In this document: in pieces, positions 1 through 8,319 of the stretch | How positions within the stretch are numbered: the stretch's first letter is position 1 | Layout: each line of letters begins with the position of its first letter | Position numbers and translations under genes: made by a program | The notes under the pieces: model-generated | The model's database searches: none | Told to the model about the DNA's origin: nothing | Seen by the model: only the letters and a program-made list of their open reading frames with translations | From: Pyrenophora tritici-repentis | Lineage: Eukaryota; Ascomycota; Dothideomycetes; Pleosporales; Pleosporaceae | Length of the DNA stretch: 22,212 bases | NCBI RefSeq assembly: GCF_003171515.1 | Contig: NW_027094004.1 | Coordinates: 1 to 22,212 of the forward strand | Direction: 5' to 3'

Positions 1-2570
1 GGTAGGAGATGGTTCCATTGGTTCTGCAGGAGATGGTTCCATTCGTTCGGTAGGAGTTGGTTCCATTCGTTCGCAGGAGATAATTCTAGATCCTTCCTAG
101 GTCTTCCTCTTGGTTTTCGGTCTGGCATCGTATTCTGCGTTCCTTGTGGTCCAGCTGGTATGTTTCGCAGTCGTAGTTCAACTTTCCTCCAGGGGTGTAT
201 TCGTCCTGACAATCGGCTTGTCCTTGAGGTGTATCCAAGCTCTGGCGAATAGAACTTGAACTGCTTATTTGTTGTCTCAGAATATCCATAAATACCAATT
301 CTGCCACGGTCCACGAGCTTGTCATGTCGTTGGTCTGCTGGAATCGTTTTAGGGTTGATGTACGAATAGCATTTGCTCCCCATACACGGATGTGGTCAAT
401 GGATGGTTTCGTTCCTGTGAATGCCTCTTCAGGACTGACTTGCTTTCCATTGATCATAGGTCCTGTGTTTGTACGGTTGCGTAGGTATGCGTCTGCTTCG
501 ACAGCTTCATCCCAAAACTCAATTGGTAAACCAGCGTCTTTCAACATTGCTCTCATATCAGCTTCAGCAGTTTGGATGTTTCGCTCGGCTGGTCCATTCT
601 GGTGTGAGGAAGCAATTGTTGTAGGCTGAATTTCCACGCCTTGTGTAACTCTCCATTCCTCAGCTTGCTGTAGAAGTTCTGGTGCATTGTCGGTTCCAGC
701 AGCTTTGACTTTCTCGCCAGTTTGATGTTCTACAAAGGTCTTCCAGATTCGGAGTTCCCGTTGTGCGTCTCCTTTTTCTTCAGCGGGATAACCCAGTTTT
801 TCCGCGTGTAGCTATCAATATTTGGAGGAACCACCTGTTTCCTCGTAGAGATGTTGGAAAGGGTCCAGCAATGTCAAACTGTACTAAGGCTAGCTTCGTG
901 GCCTTGTGCTCTCTTAGCTGCTTAGGGATGCTGTTCTTCATCTTTGTCAGGGAACACACTTCGCAGATTTCAATCTTCTCTGGAACTTGAATCTTCTTCT
1001 GGAGAGTTGTAACTTCGTGGAGTTTGGCAATCTTTGTAGGTCCTAGGTGTGCGAAACGTCTGTGATACAGCAGGTATCTCTCCTTTTCATTAACCTTAAG
1101 CTCGCTCTTAACTGGTGTATGGGGTTCCGTGCCTAGGAATGCTGTCTCGTGGTATCCATCGGCAATGTGTGACACTACGTAGAGGCCGTCGTCCATAGTT
1201 GCTTTAATAATGATCTCCTTTCCTAGTTTGAAGCATAGTACGTGTGAATTGAAACGACCCTTCAGGCCTGCTGCGCAAATTCTTCTCCCTGATAACAAAT
1301 TGACTCCAAGGTTAGGTACAAGCAGTACTTCTGACAACCATGTCGACGATCCGTCTTTACACACCACTTGAGCTTCTCCTTTCCAGTCTGCATATAATTC
1401 TCCCCCTCCAACCCGAACTAGTCTTCGCTTGATCTTCATCATTCGTCTAAACAATGAGGGTTGGTCAGACATGTGGGAGGAGGCGCCAGTGTCGGCAGCC
1501 CAAGTAGATGGAGAGGCCTTACCGACAATGTCTTTTGAGAGACGGCATGTCTCAATTTCCTCGGGTTCAGAGTCTGAGGTCTCGGATAATTCATCTGACT
1601 CTGAATTGACTTCTTCGGCTCCATATGCTTTGCCAGTCTTTTTGTGAGAATTCCTTTGCTTGAGTGTCTTAATAGGCGGCTTAGATGATTTCTTAGCGTC
1701 GTATTCCTTAAGGAGCTTTCGAGCTCTCTCACGTCTTGGACAGTCTCGTACGCCATGGGCTCCGTCACAAAGGAAGCATTGGACCATAAACTTAGTACCA
1801 GATTCGGAGTCAGACGATAGTGGTGAGCTCTTGTGATTTCGGCGCTTGTAAGGCGGAACATACTTCTCCGTCTTCCGGAATGCTGGGAGAGCTTTTTCGT
1901 CGGCGTCTTGCTGGTCTCGAACCTCCTTCTCTTCCAGAAACTTAAGTTTCTGTTCAACCGTAAGGTTAAGTTGGGCGTTTAAGGTGTCAATCGTAGTCTT
2001 AAATTCTTTCGGGAGTGATCTAATAAGAACGAGTAGTAGTGCAGAGTCCTTGTAAGCTCCGTTGGTGTCAGCGTCTGCTGCTACGAGTTTGCGTCGGTAT
2101 TCCTTTAGCTTTTCCCATGATCCAACAATTGTGTTCCCAGGATTGAATGTGAACGTTTGAATTCTGGTCATGTAAATGTTGGCGGTTGTGGCGTCAGTTT
2201 GGGTGTACTTCTTTTGTAGGTAGGCCCAGAACTGGAAGGCAGTGTCGTATTCGTCAATAAGGGCTTGGTCATCTTCAGTAAGCGACCGAAACAAGAGATC
2301 GATTGCAGTGGCTTCATCTTCTAGGTACTTGTCTCTTTTTTCAATGTTGACGCGGATCTTAGTATGCTTGTCTGCTTCAGCAATTTCCAACTCTTCCATA
2401 GCCTCCGTTAGTTCACCGGCTATTGCTATTTGGCAGTGCTGTACCAGGTTTTTCTCGCAGACATAGAAGACTTTCTTCCCCTTAAGCTTGACCTTGTTTC
2501 GGCGGAACCAAGTATCGTGGTTTTCAGCTGTAAGTTGGGGAATCTTCCATTCTTCCTTCTCTACAGCCAT
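1..2570 (-). pseudogene. copia gag-pol, left unit (integrase frame broken; 3' part outside window)
   Basis: The start is the ATG at 2570-2568. One frame runs to 780 (596 codons) through Gag, the zinc knuckle, the protease Asp-Thr-Gly motif and the first part of the integrase with its HHCC zinc site. Gag and protease/pol are in one frame here, unlike in the right unit, where two bases are missing at the same point. Near 815 a missing base ends the frame inside the integrase core, just after the first catalytic Asp region. Further small deletions (770, 378, 296, 286, 206, 184, 73) scramble the rest into short pieces, for example the integrase Glu segment at about 560-637. The unit cannot make a full polyprotein as written. 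The clustering of indels near the window edge makes assembly error a real alternative. Confidence 0.85.
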
Positions 2571-2639
2571 CTTGTGTGTTTTGAGTTGGTGAGACTATTA
2601 TGCGAGCAAGGTACGTGGTATGATGCTAAGAGTGTAGGT

Positions 2640-2693
2640 GATGCGGGCGATGCGGGCGATACAGGCGATGCGGGCGATGCGGGCGATCCGGGT
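2640..2693. repeat. 9-bp tandem repeat (gatgcgggc) in left-unit leader
   Basis: Six tandem 9-bp units lie about 70 bp upstream of the gag start. They are identical to the array at 7794-7847 in the right unit. Confidence 0.9.
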
Positions 2694-2798
2694 GATATTC
2701 TGCGGGCGGTGCAGTCGTTATCGGTTCTCGGGTGTAGAGACGGTGTATTTAAGTGTGATTGCGTGTTAACCGCGTTGTACACGACTTCTTTTCTTTTC

Positions 2799-2890
2799 TG
2801 ATTCCTTCTTGAATCTAAGTCCTTCGTGACTTGGGTGGATGTTTTGATTCCTTCTTGAATCTGAGTCCTTCGTGACTCGGGTAGGTGTTT
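2799..2890. repeat. 46-bp direct repeat with hairpins in left-unit leader
   Basis: Two adjacent 46-bp units, the same as 7953-8044. Each holds a small hairpin (2817-2832 and 2863-2878); see the right unit. Confidence 0.88.
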
Positions 2891-2916
2891 GAAAACAATA
2901 ACGTTGGGTTAGGCAA

Positions 2917-2930
2917 CCGGGCTCATAACC
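2917..2930 (-). promoter_or_regulatory. Primer-binding site, left unit
   Basis: Directly next to the LTR, the minus strand reads ggttatgagcccgg. Its complement holds GGGCTCATAACC, the anticodon arm of eukaryotic initiator Met tRNA. It shows that a second internal region begins left of the shared LTR. Confidence 0.8.
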
Positions 2931-3165
2931 TGTTAGAACAAGGTCTCCTCTGGTGGTATGACTACCATAGGCGACCGAGTAGAGGTACGAAAGGTAACCC
3001 TGTATTGGATTGAACTTCACTAAGAGCTATTGTTCTATCTACTTGTTGTTATGATGATCTTAGGACGTACATGACAGATCATCATTCCGCGTCGGTCCTT
3101 CTGCTCGGGCTTACTCCACGAACCTCACCTCGCCGACCTGGACTGAACCTAACATATTCTTAACA
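2931..3165 (-). repeat. Shared copia LTR (3' LTR of right unit, 5' LTR of left unit)
   Basis: A 235-bp LTR with ends TGTTA...TAACA. By eye it is identical to the LTR at 8085-8319. It has a polypurine tract on its right (3166-3174) and a primer-binding site on its left (2917-2930), so it serves both units. A 10-bp inverted repeat lies inside it (arms 3051-3060 and 3076-3085). Confidence 0.9.
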
Positions 3166-3174
3166 CTCCCCCTC
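3166..3174 (-). promoter_or_regulatory. Polypurine tract of copia
   Basis: GAGGGGGAG on the minus strand sits directly before the 3' LTR, where it would prime plus-strand DNA synthesis. It overlaps the pol stop codon (TGA at 3175-3173). Confidence 0.85.
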
Positions 3175-6100
3175 AGGGCAGGTCCGGTCCAAGGACAACT
3201 CCTAATTGGTTCTTGAATCTCTCGAATGCGACTCGCTGCAATGGCTTTGTCATTCCATCAGCCACCATGTCTGCAGTTGGAACGTAGGCCACATCGAGTT
3301 TGCCTTGTTCTGCTAGGTCTCGGATAAAATGATAACAGACGTCGATGTGCTTTGATCTTTCGTGAAGGTGAGGGTTCTTTGTAAGTGCAATGGCACCCTG
3401 GTTGTCTCCTAGCATCTGGACCTTGTTGGTGTCTTTTCCAATGTACTTTGGGAACCCAAGATCTCTAAACATTTGAGCAATCCACTGGCCTTGCTTGCAG
3501 CATGTTGATAGTGCGATGTATTCAGATTCGCAGCTTGACGTTGCAACAGACCGTTGCTTCTTGCTAGACCATGATATTGGACCTCCGTAGAACATTGCAG
3601 TGCTCCCTGAAACGCTCTTTCGGTCTACCATGTCGCTTGCCCAGTCAGCATCAGAGTAGATGACAAATTGCGAGTGTACTCCCCCTGGTCCGTAGCGTAG
3701 CTTCAATGTCACTGTCGACCTTAGATATCGTAGCAGGTTCTTCAACGCATGGCCATGGTGTTCTGCTGGATCGCTCATGTATTGGCTTAGCTTTCCGAGG
3801 GTGAATGCAATGTCTGGACGTGTAAGAACCATAGCAAACATAAGGCTCCCTATCACTTGCTGGTATTCAGTGATGTCGATTCGGGTGTCGTTGTCAGTGG
3901 CTGGCCTAAATGAAGTGTAATCTGCAGATGGAATCTTCTTGTCTCTGTGTTGTTTGCTAGACATTCCAAACTTGTCAAGTACTGCGTGTAGGTACTGTTC
4001 TTGATCGAGGTAGATTGTGCGGCGCTTTCTGTCTCGCGTAACTCGTACTCCAAGGATCTTATGAATCTCCCCCAGGTTCTTGGTGTTGAATCTTCCAGAA
4101 AGCTTCTCGTAGAACCAATCAATTTGAGCTCGATCTTTTGCAGCAGCAGCAATGTCATCAACGTAGACGAGGATACGGAGTTGTTTTTCTTTGTGGATAA
4201 ACATGCACGGGTCTGCGAGGCTTTGTACGAATCCCCATGCCAGAAGTTCTTTCTTTATCAACAAGTTCCAGTCGCGAGCAGCCTGTTTGAGTCCGTATAA
4301 GCTGCGGAGAACTCTAAGGACGTATCCTTTTTTGACTTCTACTCCTTGGGGTTGCTTAAGAAAGATCTCTTCCTTCAAGTGCGACTCTGTGAATGCATTC
4401 TTAATGTCAAAGTGGAAACATTCCAGGTTTTCCGCTGCGACAGTGGCCATAAACAGACGTAAGGTGTCCATGCGGACTGTCGGGGCAAAAGTCTCGTTGT
4501 AGTCTGTTCCGTGTGCTTGCGTAAAACCTCTTGCCACAAGGCGTGCCTTAAACCTCTCAACAGTCCCGTCGAGATTCGTTTTGACTGTAAAAACCCACTT
4601 TGAATCAACCATGTTCGCGTCTTTTGGCTTTGGAACTTCCTCCCAGGTTCGATTCTCTATTAACGCGATTATCTCTTCAAGTATTGCTGCTTTCCATTGC
4701 TTTCCATACTTTGGGTCGTTGATAGCTTGCTCGTGTGTCTGGGGGATCTGGATTCCTGCGATCTCGGTTGCTGCGAAAGCCTTCTCAGATAGTCGTGTTT
4801 GCTCTTCTGTAAGGCCAACTTGGGCTAGCATAGCTTTAACGATCTTGCTAAATCTCTCGTCCTCAACAATCTCTTCGTTAGACCTCTTCCGTTTGGCTTG
4901 TCTAGTGAAGTATCGTGGAATCTCCTTTTCTCGTACAGACTGGGTACACGGTTCTTCGGGCCCCTCTTCGTTCACAAGATTAGGAACCCGCTCATCAGAT
5001 GGTGCAGTAGGAGGAATAGTAGTTAGCCTCCTTGGTCTTCCTCTGTGACGCTTCACTGGTTCATGAGTTAGCTCTGCCGAAGATGGTTCCATTAGGTTCT
5101 CGGAAACTGGTTCTATTGGTTCTGCAGGAGATGGTTCCATTGGTTCGGTAGGAGATGGTTCCATTGGTTCTGCAGGAGATGGTTCCATTCGTTCGGTAGG
5201 AGTTGGTTCCATTCGTTCGGCAGGAGATAATTCTAGATCCTTCCTAGGTCTTCCTCTTGGTTTTCGGTCTGGCATCGTATTCTGCGTTCCTTGTGGTCCA
5301 GCTGGTATGTTTCGCAGTCGTAGTTCAACTTTCCCTCCAGGGGTGTATTCGTCCACTGACAATCGGCTTGTCCTTGAGGTGTATCCAAGCTCTGGCGAAT
5401 AGAACTTGAACTGCTTATTTGTTGTCTCAGAATATCCCATAAATACTCCAATTCTGCCACGGTCCACGAGCTTGTCATGTCGTTGGTCTGCTGGAATCGT
5501 TTTAGGGTTGATGTACGAATAGCATTTGCTCCCCCATACACGGATGTGGTCAATGGATGGTTTCGTTCCTGTGAATGCCTCTTCAGGACTGACTTGCTTT
5601 CCATTGATCATAGGTCCTGTGTTTGTACGGTTGCGTAGGTATGCGTCTGCTTCGACAGCTTCATCCCAAAACTCAATTGGTAAACCAGCGTCTTTCAACA
5701 TTGCTCTCATATCAGCTTCAGCAGTTTGGATGTTTCGCTCGGCTGGTCCATTCTGGTGTGAGGAAGCAATTGTTGTAGGCTGAATTTCCACGCCTTGTGT
5801 AACTCTCCATTCCTCAGCTTGCTGTAGAAGTTCTGGTGCATTGTCGGTTCCAGCAGCTTTGACTTTCTCGCCAGTTTGATGTTCTACAAAGGTCTTCCAG
5901 ATTCGGAGTTCCCGTTGTGCGTCTCCCTTTTTCTTCAGCGGGATAACCCAGTTTTTCCGCGTGTAGCTATCAATAATTTGGAGGAACCACCTGTTTCCTC
6001 GTAGAGATGTTGGAAAGGGTCCAGCAATGTCAAACTGTACTAAGGCTAGCTTCGTGGCCTTGTGCTCTCTTAGCTGCTTAGGGATGCTGTTCTTCATCTT

Positions 6101-6565
6101 TGTCAGGGAACACACTTCGCAGATTTCAATCTTCTCTGGAACTTGAATCTTCTTCTGGAGAGTTGTAACTTCGTGGAGTTTGGCAATCTTTGTAGGTCCT
6201 AGGTGTGCGAAACGTCTGTGATACAGCAGGTATCTCTCCTTTTCATTAACCTTAAGCTCGCTCTTAACTGGTGTATGGGGTTCCGTGCCTAGGAATGCTG
6301 TCTCGTGGTATCCATCGGCAATGTGTGACACTACGTAGAGGCCGTCGTCCATAGTTGCTTTAATAATGATCTCCTTTCCTAGTTTGAAGCATAGTACGTG
6401 TGAATTGAAACGACCCTTCAGGCCTGCTGCGCAAATTCTTCTCCCTGATAACAAATTGACTCCAAGGTTAGGTACAAGCAGTACTTCTGACAACCATGTC
6501 GACGATCCGTCTTTACACACCACTTGAGCTTCTCCTTTCCAGTCTGCATATAATTCTCCCCCCAA
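3173..6565 (-). CDS. copia Pol: protease end, integrase, reverse transcriptase, RNase H
   Basis: A 1130-codon frame ending at TGA 3175-3173. It opens at TTG, with no ATG before codon 72, so it is the continuation of gag in another frame and not a separate gene. Counting from 6565: protease tail 1-40; integrase HHCC zinc site about 116-152; integrase catalytic D179, D241, E276; two AT-hook cores at 436-442 and 506-513 around an eight-residue Pro/Glu repeat (448-499); a basic nuclear-localisation-like stretch 551-562; reverse transcriptase about 640-880 with its first Asp at 720 and the YVDD box at 801-804; RNase H D972 or D974, E1013 and D1054. All catalytic residues are present. The protein copies the element RNA into cDNA and inserts it. 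Confidence 0.93.
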   Translation of the reverse strand: MGGELYADWKGEAQVVCKDGSSTWLSEVLLVPNLGVNLLSGRRICAAGLKGRFNSHVLCFKLGKEIIIKATMDDGLYVVSHIADGYHETAFLGTEPHTPVKSELKVNEKERYLLYHRRFAHLGPTKIAKLHEVTTLQKKIQVPEKIEICEVCSLTKMKNSIPKQLREHKATKLALVQFDIAGPFPTSLRGNRWFLQIIDSYTRKNWVIPLKKKGDAQRELRIWKTFVEHQTGEKVKAAGTDNAPELLQQAEEWRVTQGVEIQPTTIASSHQNGPAERNIQTAEADMRAMLKDAGLPIEFWDEAVEADAYLRNRTNTGPMINGKQVSPEEAFTGTKPSIDHIRVWGSKCYSYINPKTIPADQRHDKLVDRGRIGVFMGYSETTNKQFKFYSPELGYTSRTSRLSVDEYTPGGKVELRLRNIPAGPQGTQNTMPDRKPRGRPRKDLELSPAERMEPTPTERMEPSPAEPMEPSPTEPMEPSPAEPIEPVSENLMEPSSAELTHEPVKRHRGRPRRLTTIPPTAPSDERVPNLVNEEGPEEPCTQSVREKEIPRYFTRQAKRKRSNEEIVEDERFSKIVKAMLAQVGLTEEQTRLSEKAFAATEIAGIQIPQTHEQAINDPKYGKQWKAAILEEIIALIENRTWEEVPKPKDANMVDSKWVFTVKTNLDGTVERFKARLVARGFTQAHGTDYNETFAPTVRMDTLRLFMATVAAENLECFHFDIKNAFTESHLKEEIFLKQPQGVEVKKGYVLRVLRSLYGLKQAARDWNLLIKKELLAWGFVQSLADPCMFIHKEKQLRILVYVDDIAAAAKDRAQIDWFYEKLSGRFNTKNLGEIHKILGVRVTRDRKRRTIYLDQEQYLHAVLDKFGMSSKQHRDKKIPSADYTSFRPATDNDTRIDITEYQQVIGSLMFAMVLTRPDIAFTLGKLSQYMSDPAEHHGHALKNLLRYLRSTVTLKLRYGPGGVHSQFVIYSDADWASDMVDRKSVSGSTAMFYGGPISWSSKKQRSVATSSCESEYIALSTCCKQGQWIAQMFRDLGFPKYIGKDTNKVQMLGDNQGAIALTKNPHLHERSKHIDVCYHFIRDLAEQGKLDVAYVPTADMVADGMTKPLQRVAFERFKNQLGVVLGPDLP
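5069..5224 (-). repeat. 24-bp minisatellite in pol coding an MEPSPxEP repeat
   Basis: About six imperfect 24-bp units code an eight-residue Pro/Glu/Ser repeat between integrase and reverse transcriptase. The left unit starts inside the same repeat (1-85). The array is flanked by two AT-hook codings (5240-5260 and 5027-5050). The repeat looks like an unstructured spacer. Confidence 0.85.
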
Positions 6566-7724
6566 CCCGAACTAGTCTTCGCTTGATCTTCATCATTCGT
6601 CTAAACAATGAGGGTTGGTCAGACATGTGGGAGGAGGCGCCAGTGTCGGCAGCCCAAGTAGATGGAGAGGCCTTACCGACAATGTCTTTTGAGAGACGGC
6701 ATGTCTCAATTTCCTCGGGTTCAGAGTCTGAGGTCTCGGATAATTCATCTGACTCTGAATTGACTTCTTCGGCTCCATATGCTTTGCCAGTCTTTTTGTG
6801 AGAATTCCTTTGCTTGAGTGTCTTAATAGGCGGCTTAGATGATTTCTTAGCGTCGTATTCCTTAAGGAGCTTTCGAGCTCTCTCACGTCTTGGACAGTCT
6901 CGTACGCCATGGGCTCCGTCACAAAGGAAGCATTGGACCATAAACTTAGTACCAGATTCGGAGTCAGACGATAGTGGTGAGCTCTTGTGATTTCGGCGCT
7001 TGTAAGGCGGAACATACTTCTCCGTCTTCCGGAATGCTGGGAGAGCTTTTTCGTCGGCGTCTTGCTGGTCTCGAACCTCCTTCTCTTCCAGAAACTTAAG
7101 TTTCTGTTCAACCGTAAGGTTAAGTTGGGCGTTTAAGGTGTCAATCGTAGTCTTAAATTCTTTCGGGAGTGATCTAATAAGAACGAGTAGTAGTGCAGAG
7201 TCCTTGTAAGCTCCGTTGGTGTCAGCGTCTGCTGCTACGAGTTTGCGTCGGTATTCCTTTAGCTTTTCCCATGATCCAACAATTGTGTTCCCAGGATTGA
7301 ATGTGAACGTTTGAATTCTGGTCATGTAAATGTTGGCGGTTGTGGCGTCAGTTTGGGTGTACTTCTTTTGTAGGTAGGCCCAGAACTGGAAGGCAGTGTC
7401 GTATTCGTCAATAAGGGCTTGGTCATCTTCAGTAAGCGACCGAAACAAGAGATCGATTGCAGTGGCTTCATCTTCTAGGTACTTGTCTCTTTTTTCAATG
7501 TTGACGCGGATCTTAGTATGCTTGTCTGCTTCAGCAATTTCCAACTCTTCCATAGCCTCCGTTAGTTCACCGGCTATTGCTATTTGGCAGTGCTGTACCA
7601 GGTTTTTCTCGCAGACATAGAAGACTTTCTTCCCCTTAAGCTTGACCTTGTTTCGGCGGAACCAAGTATCGTGGTTTTCAGCTGTAAGTTGGGGAATCTT
7701 CCATTCTTCCTTCTCTACAGCCAT
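6513..7724 (-). CDS. copia Gag plus start of protease
   Basis: The start is the ATG at 7724-7722; the frame has 403 codons. Residues 1-230 have the helical copia Gag (UBN2-type) pattern and should form the particle shell. Residues 265-277 hold a zinc knuckle, spaced CX2CX3HX4C instead of the usual CX2CX4HX4C, for RNA binding. An acidic Ser-rich linker follows (322-340), then the protease Asp-Thr-Gly-Ala at 360-363. Shortly after that, in a G-run at about 6561-6566, the frame departs from pol and ends 19 codons later. The left unit has two more bases there and reads straight through. Most likely this is a 2-nt deletion that breaks the protease; a programmed shift is less likely. Confidence 0.9.
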   Translation of the reverse strand: MAVEKEEWKIPQLTAENHDTWFRRNKVKLKGKKVFYVCEKNLVQHCQIAIAGELTEAMEELEIAEADKHTKIRVNIEKRDKYLEDEATAIDLLFRSLTEDDQALIDEYDTAFQFWAYLQKKYTQTDATTANIYMTRIQTFTFNPGNTIVGSWEKLKEYRRKLVAADADTNGAYKDSALLLVLIRSLPKEFKTTIDTLNAQLNLTVEQKLKFLEEKEVRDQQDADEKALPAFRKTEKYVPPYKRRNHKSSPLSSDSESGTKFMVQCFLCDGAHGVRDCPRRERARKLLKEYDAKKSSKPPIKTLKQRNSHKKTGKAYGAEEVNSESDELSETSDSEPEEIETCRLSKDIVGKASPSTWAADTGASSHMSDQPSLFRRMMKIKRRLVRVGGRIICRLERRSSSGV

Positions 7725-7793
7725 CTTGTGTGTTTTGAGTTGGTGAGACTATTATGCGAGCAAGGTACGTGGTATGATGCTAAGAGTGTAGGT

Positions 7794-7847
7794 GATGCGG
7801 GCGATGCGGGCGATACAGGCGATGCGGGCGATGCGGGCGATCCGGGT
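7794..7847. repeat. 9-bp tandem repeat (gatgcgggc) in copia leader
   Basis: Six tandem 9-bp units with small variants (gatacaggc, gatccgggt), about 70 nt upstream of the gag ATG. The GC-rich run differs from the AT-rich sequence around it. No ATG-started upstream frame uses it. Confidence 0.9.
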
Positions 7848-7952
7848 GATATTCTGCGGGCGGTGCAGTCGTTATCGGTTCTCGGGTGTAGAGACGGTGT
7901 ATTTAAGTGTGATTGCGTGTTAACCGCGTTGTACACGACTTCTTTTCTTTTC

Positions 7953-8044
7953 TGATTCCTTCTTGAATCTAAGTCCTTCGTGACTTGGGTGGATGTTTTG
8001 ATTCCTTCTTGAATCTGAGTCCTTCGTGACTCGGGTAGGTGTTT
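7953..8044. repeat. Two 46-bp direct repeats, each with a hairpin, in copia leader
   Basis: Units 7953-7998 and 7999-8044 lie just downstream of the primer-binding site in the element RNA. Each has a 5-bp stem with a six-base loop: 7971-7986 (AAGTC/GACTT) and 8017-8032 (GAGTC/GACTC). The first pair of the stem differs between repeats but stays paired. Retroelement leaders at this place often carry packaging or dimerisation signals; that role is inferred. Confidence 0.88.
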
Positions 8045-8070
8045 GAAAACAATAACGTTGGGTTAGGCAA

Positions 8071-8084
8071 CCGGGCTCATAACC
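8071..8084 (-). promoter_or_regulatory. Primer-binding site (half-tRNA iMet type)
   Basis: It starts at the first base after the 5' LTR. The plus strand, ccgggctcataacc, matches the anticodon stem-loop of initiator Met tRNA (CAT anticodon inside). The primer would be the 5' half of the cleaved tRNA, as known for Drosophila copia, not the tRNA 3' end. Confidence 0.82.
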
Positions 8085-8319
8085 TGTTAGAACAAGGTCT
8101 CCTCTGGTGGTATGACTACCATAGGCGACCGAGTAGAGGTACGAAAGGTAACCCTGTATTGGATTGAACTTCACTAAGAGCTATTGTTCTATCTACTTGT
8201 TGTTATGATGATCTTAGGACGTACATGACAGATCATCATTCCGCGTCGGTCCTTCTGCTCGGGCTTACTCCACGAACCTCACCTCGCCGACCTGGACTGA
8301 ACCTAACATATTCTTAACA
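8085..8319 (-). repeat. 5' LTR of copia
   Basis: 235 bp, ends TGTTA...TAACA, identical by eye to 2931-3165. It should hold the promoter of the element; I see no strong TATA box. A 10-bp inverted repeat with a 15-nt loop (8205-8214 and 8230-8239) is the clearest internal structure. Confidence 0.92.

Larger units (their letters stand above)
1..3165 (-). mobile_element. Ty1/copia retrotransposon, left tandem unit (cut by window edge)
   Basis: This stretch repeats 5147-8319 nearly base for base. It reads leftward: LTR (2931-3165), primer-binding site, leader, gag, protease and integrase, then leaves the window in the Pro/Glu repeat after the integrase. Its LTR is also the 3' LTR of the next unit. 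The only differences I found from the right unit are one- or two-base indels: near 73, 184, 206, 286, 296, 378, 770 and 815, where the left unit lacks bases, and near 1402, where it has two more. I saw no substitutions. The left flank and target duplication are outside the window. Confidence 0.9.
2931..8319 (-). mobile_element. Full-length Ty1/copia retrotransposon (right tandem unit)
   Basis: The element is 5389 bp with two identical 235-bp LTRs. In minus-strand order it has the LTR, a half-tRNA(iMet) primer site, a 360-bp leader with repeats, gag, protease, integrase, reverse transcriptase, RNase H, a polypurine tract and the LTR. Integrase before reverse transcriptase defines the copia order. 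Identical LTRs mean recent insertion. It interrupts a decayed hAT transposase at 8320. The right flank starts ctacg (8320-8324), the presumed 5-bp target duplication; the matching left copy is outside the window. The only obvious defect is a 2-nt frame offset in the protease. Confidence 0.93.

Noticed and set aside
7584..7955. Plus-strand frame with a collagen-like Gly-Asp-Ala repeat
   Set aside because: Antisense shadow of gag and its leader; the repeat comes from the 9-bp array and occurs identically at 2430-2801.
7715..8174. Two open frames in the copia leader (7715-7936 and 7920-8174, minus), possible upstream ORFs overlapping the gag start
   Set aside because: Both open only at GTG. The Ser-Pro-Ala repeat in one is a by-product of the 9-bp tandem repeat.
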